Positions 30,615 through 37,307 of a stretch of DNA of 37,593 bases are shown piece after piece (position 1 is the stretch's first letter; the number at the start of each line of letters is the position of its first letter). The position numbers and the translations under genes were made by a program. The notes beneath the pieces were generated by a model. It was not told where the DNA came from. It saw only the letters and a program-made list of their open reading frames with translations, and searched no databases. Source of the DNA: a virus; IMG/VR virus record IMGVR_UViG_3300043331_000585, positions 1 through 37,593 of that record; one strand, given 5' to 3'.

Positions 30615-32254
30615 GTCAGATCCACTCCGCCGGGCGCTCGATAGCCGGCGTTCTGTAGGCGCTGATCGGCGGCGGCCACCAGCGTTGCTTGTGAGGAGCC
30701 GGAGTGTGCCGCCCATACCGCACTCATCAGGGCCATCACTTCATCGTGGGTGCCCTGCTCCATGACAAAGACCGAGGAGGCGTTCTCCCAGGTCTCGGTT
30801 TTCTTGAAGCCGGAAGGTTGCCCATTGCCGAGCGGGACGAGCGAGAGCCTCGGGACGGAGGGGTAGCGCTTGAAGATGGCCGGAAGCCGCTTGATAATGA
30901 TCAAGGCGCCTGTCGTCGCAGAGGCGACGGCCTGCGCCTCATCGGTCTCGGTGGCCTGATCAATCGCCTCCCTTAACCTGACGAGAGTCGCAGTGTCGAT
31001 CTCCGTCGCCTGACCAATCGCCACCGTGACGATGACGGGTTGGGCGGTGTCGGTCTCGACAACCTGCTCGATTCCGGCCAGGGTGGTGACCATGATCGGC
31101 GGTCCCCAATCGGTGACCAGCTTGGCGAATATCTGGTGAGCCGTATCGGTCTCGGAAGCGAGGCCAATCGCATACGTCAATAGCGCCGAGAGGGCTCGAG
31201 CGAGATCGGTTTCGGAGGCAAGGCCGATCTGCTCGACCTTCGCTGTGCCGAGAGCCTGCGCGAGATCGGTTTCAGCCGATTGGCCGATAACGGTGGTAAA
31301 GGTGGCGGTTACGGCCTGCGCGAGATCGGTCTCGAGCGATTGGCCGATCGCAACCCTGACCCCGAAGCGGAAAGTTACGGCCTGCGCGAGATCGGTTTCG
31401 GCGGCAGTCGCGATCGCGTAGAGCTTCCGAGCGGTGATGGCGCGAGCGGTGTCGGTCTCGGAGGCTTGGGCTACCTGCTCGGTTTTCTTCCAGGTAATCG
31501 CCTGGGCGAGATCGGTTTCGGAGGCAAGGCCGATGGCTTGACTGATGGCAGGGGCGGCGGGCCGAATAACAACGGTGTGGGCGGCGTGGCGGTCACCACC
31601 TGTCTTGGTAAAGGTGCCGGGGTTGTCAGTGGCCGCCGCCAGTCCGCGGGTGGCGATCCCGTAGGAAACGGTGTCGCCTTCTGACCCAGTGGAGTTCTGA
31701 CCGGCGTATTGGTTCGATGAGTAGTTGGTGGGGTAGCCGCTGGCTAGGCCACGGCGGGCCTCGCAGCCATAGAGGGCGATGAAGAGGTTGTCTTCCGCCC
31801 CCCACGAGGCGGTCTCGCTTGGGGGGTCGGGCAAATCATTGGCGGCGATCGACGCCGCCGTCACCTCGGCCGCTTGAGTGGCGTGGGAGCCGGAGATGAG
31901 GAAGAGGCGGTTTACCGAGCATTCCGAAGCTGAGGAGGTGAACTGAAAACTCGACTCAGAGCCAGTGCAGTCGAGCTTTTCCCAGAGCTCGGTGGTGAAG
32001 TTGGCGTGGGTCGTCCTGATCAGTTGATTCCAACCCGTCGGGAAGTTCGACAAGGTGGGCGCCGCGTCGATAACCACCAGAAGGAAGGCGCGATCTCCCG
32101 CGGCCACTCCGGTCATATCGACATCGTGGCTAGTGGTGGCAGAATCCTCAACCGATTCGGTGGTGGCGTGAACGTCAGGGAATCCTTCGAGAAGAAGAAC
32201 CCCCGAGCCGTCCTCGAGAAGAAGATCGTCGCCGCTCTCTAGCAGCAGCGTCAT
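30611..32254 (-). CDS. Tail fibre-like protein with ten ETDxAQ repeats, 547 aa
   Basis: Residues 25-232 are a beta-rich domain that is also present at the N-terminus of the 744-aa protein. Shared landmarks are GWNQ, ISGSH, WGAEDNL and YGIATR. Residues 241-446 hold ten imperfect 20-residue units with the core [IV]xQAxETDxAQAV (IGLASETDLAQAITW, IGQSAETDLAQALG, IDQATETDEAQAVA). The last 100 residues (IIIKRLPAIFKRYPSVPRLS...) are different and may be a tip or attachment domain. ATG 32252-32254 directly precedes the end of the 213-aa gene's stop. A receptor-binding or fibre role fits its repeat architecture and neighbours. Confidence 0.7.
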   Translation of the reverse strand: MTLLLESGDDLLLEDGSGVLLLEGFPDVHATTESVEDSATTSHDVDMTGVAAGDRAFLLVVIDAAPTLSNFPTGWNQLIRTTHANFTTELWEKLDCTGSESSFQFTSSASECSVNRLFLISGSHATQAAEVTAASIAANDLPDPPSETASWGAEDNLFIALYGCEARRGLASGYPTNYSSNQYAGQNSTGSEGDTVSYGIATRGLAAATDNPGTFTKTGGDRHAAHTVVIRPAAPAISQAIGLASETDLAQAITWKKTEQVAQASETDTARAITARKLYAIATAAETDLAQAVTFRFGVRVAIGQSLETDLAQAVTATFTTVIGQSAETDLAQALGTAKVEQIGLASETDLARALSALLTYAIGLASETDTAHQIFAKLVTDWGPPIMVTTLAGIEQVVETDTAQPVIVTVAIGQATEIDTATLVRLREAIDQATETDEAQAVASATTGALIIIKRLPAIFKRYPSVPRLSLVPLGNGQPSGFKKTETWENASSVFVMEQGTHDEVMALMSAVWAAHSGSSQATLVAAADQRLQNAGYRAPGGVDLT

Positions 32255-32896
32255 TTAGGCCGTCCTGATGACAACCAGTGAGGAGCCAAGCTCAACAGTG
32301 GTCGAAGTGGCAGTCTCCGACTTGTGCCACAACTCCAGGTCGCCGCTGTCTGACACCACCATGATCCCGCGGATTACGACAAGGAAGTCCGAGTTAACGA
32401 CTGCGACACCGGAGGTTGTGCCGGTGGGAGCGGTGGTCGTGTGCTCTGCGTTCTGTGCCAGCGACACATGGAAACCGCCGGTCGCCAGACCAAAAACATC
32501 GTCCATGATTCCGCTGGAAGCGGTGAGAGCGGTGGCAGCGTCCGAATACTCCATCCAGTAGTTGAACTCGGTGGCGGTGCCGGTGTAGTTGACCCCGAAG
32601 AAGATGCCGACCGTGGTGGTGGCGGATTGACAGATCAGCCGGTAGTCGAAGCAATAGGTGCCCGCCTCCAAGGTGATAGAGAGGTCGGTGACTTCGGTGG
32701 CAGTAGTGGACGAGATGGCGTGATCCGAAGCCAGCCGCTTGATGCGAGGCAACCCGTAGGACTGCTGGAGCTTGGTTACCAAATCATCCAGGGCCAGTGC
32801 ACGATCCGAACCTCCGTCGTTGACATGCCACTCGGTCGCCCCGTCGAGATCGGCAACCGCAATGTTGGTTAGGGCTGAGACTTTGCTATCGGCCAT
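32255..32896 (-). CDS. Jelly-roll-like tail or capsid fibre protein, 213 aa
   Basis: ATG 32894-32896 has AAGGAG just upstream. The first 45 residues (SKVSALTNIAVADLDGATEW, LQQSYG) look like the N-terminal capsid/tail attachment piece seen in many phage fibre proteins. The rest is a beta-sandwich (SITLEAGTYCFDYRLICQSA, TVGIFFGVNYTGTATEF, DFLVVIRGIMVVSDSGDLEL). It sits in a three-gene adhesion module with the 744-aa and 547-aa proteins. Function inferred from neighbours and beta-rich sequence. Confidence 0.65.
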   Translation of the reverse strand: MADSKVSALTNIAVADLDGATEWHVNDGGSDRALALDDLVTKLQQSYGLPRIKRLASDHAISSTTATEVTDLSITLEAGTYCFDYRLICQSATTTVGIFFGVNYTGTATEFNYWMEYSDAATALTASSGIMDDVFGLATGGFHVSLAQNAEHTTTAPTGTTSGVAVVNSDFLVVIRGIMVVSDSGDLELWHKSETATSTTVELGSSLVVIRTA

Positions 32897-32908
32897 CTTT
32901 GCTCCTTA

Positions 32909-35143
32909 TCAGCACGCCGCGTAGTGGAGAAGGCTGTTACGGATCGTGGCGCCAGGGTCGAGGGTGAGGTTGTTGTAGTGGATATCGCAGTTGGGGCGGG
33001 TGGGGCCGTTGTCACCGTTCTGGGTGGCGCCATGTCCTCCGTTGAGCCCGGCATCCCAACCGGGCCGGTTGAGGCGAGTGACCCGGCTGTCGTTGATCTC
33101 GATGTTCTCGTTGCCCAAGAGCCTCGAGTCGATGAAGGTGAAGTTGAGGGCGGGATGGTTCCAGAAGAGGATGGTCATTCCATGCCGAGTGACGCTCGAT
33201 GGCCCGCCGTCCACGAACACGTCGTTGGCGGTGACGTCGGGAGTCAGTGCCAAGAGGAAACCGGCATAGGCGGGGTAGGGGAAGGGGGCGCCGGGATCCT
33301 GTACCGAGGCGCAGCGGAGAATGTCGGCCCCGTTGACCACAAAGGGGCCGTAGGAGACCTCGAAGAAAAGGCCAGTCCGGGGGCAGTCCTCCGCCCGGAA
33401 GCGATTGATTTCGATGTTCTCGTTGCCGAGGTCGTACCAGAGACCATGCAGCGAGTCGTGGACGAAGAGATCGTCGACCACCATGTTGCCGGTGAGGGCG
33501 AACTTGCAGCCGCCCCGGTCGGAGCTGGAAACGGCGGTGATCCCGTCGTGGGTGGTGCCGCCGTAGGCCCACTCCACTCGCTCAATCCGCTTTTGGGCGC
33601 CCTTGCCGCCACCGCTCATGCAATGTCGGCCGCCGTGGTGGAGATAGGAGTCTCGAACCGTCCATCCGTCTGCCCATCGCAAGACGCTCTCACGGGTGTG
33701 AGACAACTCGCAGTGATCCACCAGCCAGCCGGTAGCCGAGACCCCGGTGAAGGCTTGGATCATGGCGCCGTTCTGGCTGTTCTGATCGGGGCCGAAGTGG
33801 CGAACGATCAAATGGTGGAGCTGGCAGTTGTCGTCGTTGGTGGCGACAAAATGCCCGCCGACCACATTCCACCCCGGTCCGGTGATGGTCGGCTCGTTGC
33901 CCGGCGTTCCCCAATATTGATTTCCCGGCTTGGTGGGGAGTTTCTGGGTACTCGACCAGTTCATGTTCTGAGTGAGGAGGAAGATCGAGCCCGGCGGGTT
34001 GTTGGCAACCGCGGTGACGAGGGCCGCGTGGGAGGAGACCGGAATCGCTCCCGGCGGCGCCCCGAAGCTCACCACTCGAGCAAAGGTGCTCTCCACTGCC
34101 TGACCAATCGTGACCACGATCGGCGGCGAGAGCTCGGTGGTCACCGGGAAGGCCACATCGGTCTCCTCTGCCTGCCTGATGAACGGCAGCACTCGGATCA
34201 CCGCTCGGACCCGATAGGTGTAAGTGGTGTCGGGATTGAGGTCTCGATCCACGAAGGCGGGATCGCTCAAGTCGGTGGCGACCACCACCGAGTCGCGCTC
34301 GAGCTCGTAGACCACCGGGCGGCCTTGAGGATCCTCAACCGCGGTCCATTGCAGGACGATGCGGTCACCAGAGACCGGGGTGCCTTGCAGGCCGGTCGGC
34401 GGGTTGGGGAAGAACCCGCCTTGCTCGAAGAGAACGGGTTGGGCGGTGTCGGTCTCCACCACTTCGGCCACGACGGCGGTGACGCCGCCGGCTGACGGGC
34501 GGATAACAAAGGTGAACGCACTCTGGCGATCGTTAGCACCGGAGGTGAAGGGGCCGGGGTTCTCCGAGGCGGCGGCCAGTTCCCGAGTGGCGATCCCGTA
34601 GTTGACGCGGGTGCCGTCGTTGGTGGTGGAGGCAAGGGTGAGTTGGTTGGCTCCGTAGTTGGCGGGATAGGCATGGGCATCCATGCGGAGATCCTCTGCC
34701 CCGTAGAAGGCGATCCATAGGTTGTCCTCCGCCCCCCAGGGAGCGGCGAGGTTGTCGGGGTCGGGAGTCGTGACCCCGCCGCCGAAGGCGCCGGCCGAGG
34801 CCGCCATCGCCTGCGATTCGTGGGAGCCGGAGATGAGGAGGACTCGGTTCATCGACTTTTGCGCCGACGAGCTCGAGTATTGGAAGCTCGATTCCCCCCC
34901 GGTGCAGTTGACCTTCTCCCAAACCTCGATGGTGTGCCCGGCACCCGAGGGGTTCTCTCGCCGCTTGATCTGGTTCCAGCCGCTCGGCATCCCCGAGATC
35001 GTGACCGAGGTGCCGTCGTTGTCGATGATGGCGAAGAGGACGGCGCGGTCGCCCGCTTGGATCCCACTGAGGGAAACGTCGTGGGCGGTGACGTCCGCCG
35101 TTTCTTCCGAGAAGGTGGTGGCTCTGACCGAGGCGAAGGCCAT
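32909..35143 (-). CDS. Tail spike-like protein with fibronectin-III and beta-helix domains, 744 aa
   Basis: Four parts can be seen. Residues 1-215 are a domain shared with the 547-aa protein (GWNQIKRR, LLISGSH, WGAEDNLWIAFYG). Residues about 240-325 form a fibronectin-III module (PTGLQGTPVSGDRIVLQWTA, DLNPDTTYTYRVRAV). Two short ETD-type repeats flank it (VVETDTAQPV, AEETDVAFPV). From about 375 to the end there is a right-handed parallel beta-helix with repeated NxxI/NxEI steps (NENIEINRFRAED and NENIEINDSRVTR). Beta-helices of this kind bind or cut surface polysaccharides. The start has AGGAAGG at 35149-35155, overlapping the stop of the 29-aa gene. No catalytic residues are assigned. Confidence 0.8.
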   Translation of the reverse strand: MAFASVRATTFSEETADVTAHDVSLSGIQAGDRAVLFAIIDNDGTSVTISGMPSGWNQIKRRENPSGAGHTIEVWEKVNCTGGESSFQYSSSSAQKSMNRVLLISGSHESQAMAASAGAFGGGVTTPDPDNLAAPWGAEDNLWIAFYGAEDLRMDAHAYPANYGANQLTLASTTNDGTRVNYGIATRELAAASENPGPFTSGANDRQSAFTFVIRPSAGGVTAVVAEVVETDTAQPVLFEQGGFFPNPPTGLQGTPVSGDRIVLQWTAVEDPQGRPVVYELERDSVVVATDLSDPAFVDRDLNPDTTYTYRVRAVIRVLPFIRQAEETDVAFPVTTELSPPIVVTIGQAVESTFARVVSFGAPPGAIPVSSHAALVTAVANNPPGSIFLLTQNMNWSSTQKLPTKPGNQYWGTPGNEPTITGPGWNVVGGHFVATNDDNCQLHHLIVRHFGPDQNSQNGAMIQAFTGVSATGWLVDHCELSHTRESVLRWADGWTVRDSYLHHGGRHCMSGGGKGAQKRIERVEWAYGGTTHDGITAVSSSDRGGCKFALTGNMVVDDLFVHDSLHGLWYDLGNENIEINRFRAEDCPRTGLFFEVSYGPFVVNGADILRCASVQDPGAPFPYPAYAGFLLALTPDVTANDVFVDGGPSSVTRHGMTILFWNHPALNFTFIDSRLLGNENIEINDSRVTRLNRPGWDAGLNGGHGATQNGDNGPTRPNCDIHYNNLTLDPGATIRNSLLHYAAC

Positions 35144-35153
35144 TTCGGCCTTC

Positions 35154-35243
35154 CTACATCACGAGTGCGATCGGCTCAGACCACTCCGAGATGAATCGAA
35201 CCTTGAGCCGGGCGACAACTCCATCGACGACCACGCGGATCAT
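35154..35243 (-). CDS. 29-aa micropeptide
   Basis: ATG 35241-35243 overlaps the upstream stop (ATGA), and the TAG at 35154-35156 lies within the ribosome-binding site of the 744-aa gene. The product MIRVVVDGVVARLKVRFISE plus WSEPIALVM has the alternating pattern of a short beta hairpin. It may be a real small structural protein or simply a coupling device. The four-base overlap is the main support. Confidence 0.5.
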   Translation of the reverse strand: MIRVVVDGVVARLKVRFISEWSEPIALVM

Positions 35244-35530
35244 GCCTGCACCGTGATCTCGAAGGCCCAGGTATCGCCACCTTGGGACACCGGGGTCGTG
35301 GCGGTGACGGTCAGCGAGGGATCGGGGTTGTGGATCACCACCGAGGGCTCGGGGTTGTCGATCTTGACGTTGAATCCCACCGAGACCTTGGAGGCACCGA
35401 CCGAAACATCGACCGCCTGGGCGACCGTGGTGTCGGCGGGGACTCCCGCGACCGTCGCCTCGACGATGGCCGGTGCACCCCCTGGCACCACCGAGACTTC
35501 GGTGGGGTCGAGCGTGACCGTATGGCTCAT
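35240..35530 (-). CDS. Small Ig-like beta protein, 96 aa
   Basis: ATG 35528-35530 overlaps the stop of the 154-aa gene (ATGA). The product is all beta. PTEVSVVPGGAPAIVEATV is the start of an Ig- or BIG-like fold, and VKIDNPEPSVVIHNPDPSL contains a pair of near-repeats (NPEPSVVI, NPDPSLTV). No signal peptide. Ig-like modules often decorate tails and capsids and bind surface sugars weakly. The exact role is not known. Confidence 0.65.
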   Translation of the reverse strand: MSHTVTLDPTEVSVVPGGAPAIVEATVAGVPADTTVAQAVDVSVGASKVSVGFNVKIDNPEPSVVIHNPDPSLTVTATTPVSQGGDTWAFEITVQA

Positions 35531-35991
35531 GACGCTCTCAGAAGCCCGGCGGAGTCGACCTGCAAGGTGAGGTCGGAGCCATCGGTGGTGGGAGTGAAAT
35601 CGTGCTGTGAGATCGGGATCAGGGTGTTATCGGCGCCCGAGCCGGAGTTGTCGTAAGCAAAGACGGCATCGGTCATGGTGTTATTGGTGCCGTTCCCCGC
35701 CGAAGTCCAGGTCTGATCGGGAATGTCGATGTCGACTCGGTTATTGGTGTCGTCGACGGTGACCGTGATCGAGCCATCGGCAATGTCCTTGCGGACGTAG
35801 TTGGTGAAGTTGGCCTCGTTCGAGGTCCCGGCCAGGAGGGCTTGGATCTCGTCGAAATCTCGTTGGGTGGCATCGGCATCGGCGGCGGTGATGAGCAAGC
35901 AGACGATCTCGGCGGCAGCCACGTCGCCGGCGGCGTCATCGGCAAACTCGCGGATGCGCCCGAGCGCCTGGTTGAAGATGAAGTCGGCCAT
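35527..35991 (-). CDS. Virion-associated hypothetical protein, 154 aa
   Basis: ATG 35989-35991 shares a base with the preceding stop (TGATG). The N-terminal half is helical (FNQALGRIREFADDAAGDVA, AAEIVCLLITAADADATQRD), followed by NFTNYVRKDIADGSITVTVD. The C-terminal half is beta (NNRVDIDIPDQTWTSAGNG, DLTLQVDSAGLLRAS). A similar helix-then-beta arrangement is seen in small minor-tail or head proteins of actinophages. I do not recognise the family with certainty. Confidence 0.68.
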   Translation of the reverse strand: MADFIFNQALGRIREFADDAAGDVAAAEIVCLLITAADADATQRDFDEIQALLAGTSNEANFTNYVRKDIADGSITVTVDDTNNRVDIDIPDQTWTSAGNGTNNTMTDAVFAYDNSGSGADNTLIPISQHDFTPTTDGSDLTLQVDSAGLLRAS

Positions 35992-36428
35992 CAGCGCCCT
36001 TTCTTCTTGGCTGGCTTTCCCACCTTGTCAAGATCGGGGAAGAGGGCGCCCTCGTAGTAGTGGATGACTTCGTAGCCGGCCTCGTGCTCGTCCATGTCGT
36101 TCGGGCTCTTCTGGCAAGCTCGCACATACTCTCGGCGCAGGGCCGCCGCCTCCGGGGTCCGAGCGGGTCCGTCCCCGATCCGATCCTTGCAATAGAGGCA
36201 ATAGGCGCCGGGGACTCGCTTGATGAGATAGCTGATATCGCCATCGGTGGCGTGGATGGTGAGGGTTCCTCGACCGAGGGAAACCGTCCCCGCCCCGATC
36301 TCTCGAGTCACCCACTTCTCGTCGAAGTTGAAGTGCTCCGGTGGCCCGCCCTCGATACCGCCAGCGACGGTCTCTCGAGAGCCGACGACGATCCGACCAT
36401 CCTTGTATTTGCGGATGAACAGTCCCAT
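35991..36428 (-). CDS. First gene of the late operon, 145 aa, with CxxC
   Basis: ATG 36426-36428 comes 8 bases after a TATAGT -10-like element (36437-36442) with no ribosome-binding site, suggesting a leaderless message. The N-terminal half is beta-rich (LFIRKYKDGRIVVGSRETV). The middle has YCLYCKDR (CxxC), and a third Cys follows about 27 residues later (RACQKSP). The end is basic (VGKPAKKKGR). It precedes the tail module. A small virion or regulatory protein is possible. The function is unknown. Confidence 0.68.
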   Translation of the reverse strand: MGLFIRKYKDGRIVVGSRETVAGGIEGGPPEHFNFDEKWVTREIGAGTVSLGRGTLTIHATDGDISYLIKRVPGAYCLYCKDRIGDGPARTPEAAALRREYVRACQKSPNDMDEHEAGYEVIHYYEGALFPDLDKVGKPAKKKGR

Positions 36429-36436
36429 CGGCGGCG

Positions 36437-36442
36437 ACTATA
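36437..36442 (-). promoter_or_regulatory. TATAGT -10 element upstream of the late operon
   Basis: TATAGT on the minus strand matches TATAAT at five of six positions and lies 8 bases before the ATG at 36428, the same spacing as in the early leaderless promoter. No convincing -35 is seen at 17 or 18 bases (ACAACT or CACAAC), so a phage or host factor may be needed. Confidence 0.45.
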
Positions 36443-36534
36443 CGCCACCCGTTACGAGAAGTTGTGGTTTTCCCTAATCCGTATCGCTAGCTTCGCCGAG
36501 CCGGGGTTTCTGCTGTTTACCCTCCTACTCGGTC

Positions 36535-36564
36535 TGGCCGGCACCGGGGGCACCAAGCCGGCCA
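36535..36564. repeat. Inverted repeat between the 71-aa and 145-aa genes
   Basis: TGGCCGGC (36535-36542) and GCCGGCCA (36557-36564) are perfect 8-base arms with a 14-base loop. On the minus strand no U run follows, so it is not a classical terminator. It could be a regulatory hairpin or a protein-binding site upstream of the late promoter. Confidence 0.4.
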
Positions 36565-36570
36565 ACCTTC

Positions 36571-36786
36571 TCAGAGGGCTCGGAGCCAGCCGCTATCCGT
36601 GATCTCGACTTGGATCGAGTCGGCGGCGATCGCATCGGTCATTGGTCCCTTGATTACGACCAGCGCCGGTGAGCGCCACGCGGGAACTAGCCAGCTCAAG
36701 CGTTGCCGCCAGCTCTTGGGCCTTCCGTCATCCCGGTAGGCAATGATCCTCTCGACAGGGCCGTTCATCAAGCGAAGGGTAACCAT
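36571..36786 (-). CDS. Small basic protein, 71 aa
   Basis: ATG 36784-36786 lies in a tandem heptamer repeat, without a ribosome-binding site. The product is MVTLRLMNGPVERIIAYRDD followed by a basic stretch RPKSWRQRLSWLVP and a C-terminal strand pair (ALVVIKGPM, SIQVEITDSGWLRAL). It is separated from the late operon by 142 bases holding a hairpin and a promoter-like element. Protein-like composition supports it, but no family is recognised. Confidence 0.6.
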   Translation of the reverse strand: MVTLRLMNGPVERIIAYRDDGRPKSWRQRLSWLVPAWRSPALVVIKGPMTDAIAADSIQVEITDSGWLRAL

Positions 36787-36804
36787 GATTCATGATTCAT
36801 GATT
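36784..36804. repeat. Tandem heptamer CATGATT, three copies
   Basis: Three perfect copies of CATGATT at 36784-36790, 36791-36797 and 36798-36804. On the minus strand each supplies an ATG, seven bases apart and so in three different frames; only the last starts the 71-aa gene. Confidence 0.7.
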
Positions 36805-37106
36805 CGCGATCGAGCCGCTATGGTCTCGCTCGACAACAAGAGCCAGTACCGCAGAGCCTTGGTCGCCGACCCATGACGCCAAGCAGCCGAGCCGAAAGCT
36901 CCCCGGACGACGTACACATAACCAACCAAATCGGCGCCGGCAGAATCTCACTCACCGCCCACGGCGGAATTTTTTGTGCCCGGATCGGGAAAATCGACCT
37001 CTCGACGCTACAACTTTGCTTAATGCTTGCTCCCGTTAAACGGCGATACCACTTTGAGCAAGCACTCGCCCCTCCGAACGCCGAAATCTGTAGCGTCGAG
37101 GTGTAG
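36792..37106 (+). CDS. Doubtful plus-strand frame, 104 aa
   Basis: A frame opens in the heptamer repeat; an internal ATG at 36873 is also possible. The C-terminal 70 residues look somewhat protein-like (ITNQIGAGRISLTAHGGIFC, LCLMLAPVKRRYHFEQALAP). It would be divergent from the late operon. A minus-strand frame of similar length covers the same bases, no ribosome-binding site is visible, and its end runs into the CGCTACA cluster. It may well be chance. Confidence 0.25.
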   Translation: MIHDSRSSRYGLARQQEPVPQSLGRRPMTPSSRAESSPDDVHITNQIGAGRISLTAHGGIFCARIGKIDLSTLQLCLMLAPVKRRYHFEQALAPPNAEICSVEV

Positions 37107-37187
37107 CGTCGAAATCCCCTAGAGGAACCTGCCCTTTTCAATGGTGACGCTACAGCACGCTACACCTATATAACACCTTTCGCTACA
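37006..37187. repeat. Cluster of six CGCTACA motifs
   Basis: CGCTACA occurs on the plus strand at 37006-37012, 37148-37154, 37158-37164 and 37181-37187, and on the minus strand at 37089-37095 and 37102-37108. Three copies extend to CGCTACACCT, and three carry TCGA on the 5' side. An AT-rich patch (TATATAACA) lies between the last two. Such clusters are typical of iterons, partition sites or multi-copy operators. Confidence 0.7.
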
Positions 37188-37205
37188 CCTTGCGGGGGGG
37201 AGGGC

Positions 37206-37307
37206 TACGCGAGGGAGCAAGCGCGACAGTGGGGGGTGGGGGGTGAAACCCCCCCCACTGATCGCGTCTTGCGACCGAGCCCTCGGACAGCTCCCCCGCC
37301 TCGCGTA
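37206..37307. repeat. Large GC-rich interrupted palindrome
   Basis: Inner arms: GCAAGCGCGACAGTGGGGGG (37218-37237) pairs with CCCCCCACTGATCGCGTCTT (37251-37270) with two single-base bulges. Outer arms: TACGCGAGG (37206-37214) and CCTCGCGTA (37299-37307). A small hairpin CCGAG/CTCGG lies on the right side. The whole could form a cruciform or a very stable RNA. Confidence 0.65.

Noticed and set aside
32924-34495. Plus-strand frame of 523 codons opposite the tail spike gene
   Set aside because: The minus-strand product has clear fibronectin-III and beta-helix repeats. The plus frame is an antisense shadow with repetitive Val/Gly/Asp content.
36818-37141. Minus-strand frame of 107 codons in the right-end region
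   Set aside because: High Ser/Cys/Arg content, no ribosome-binding site, and it runs through the CGCTACA repeats. Read as non-coding.
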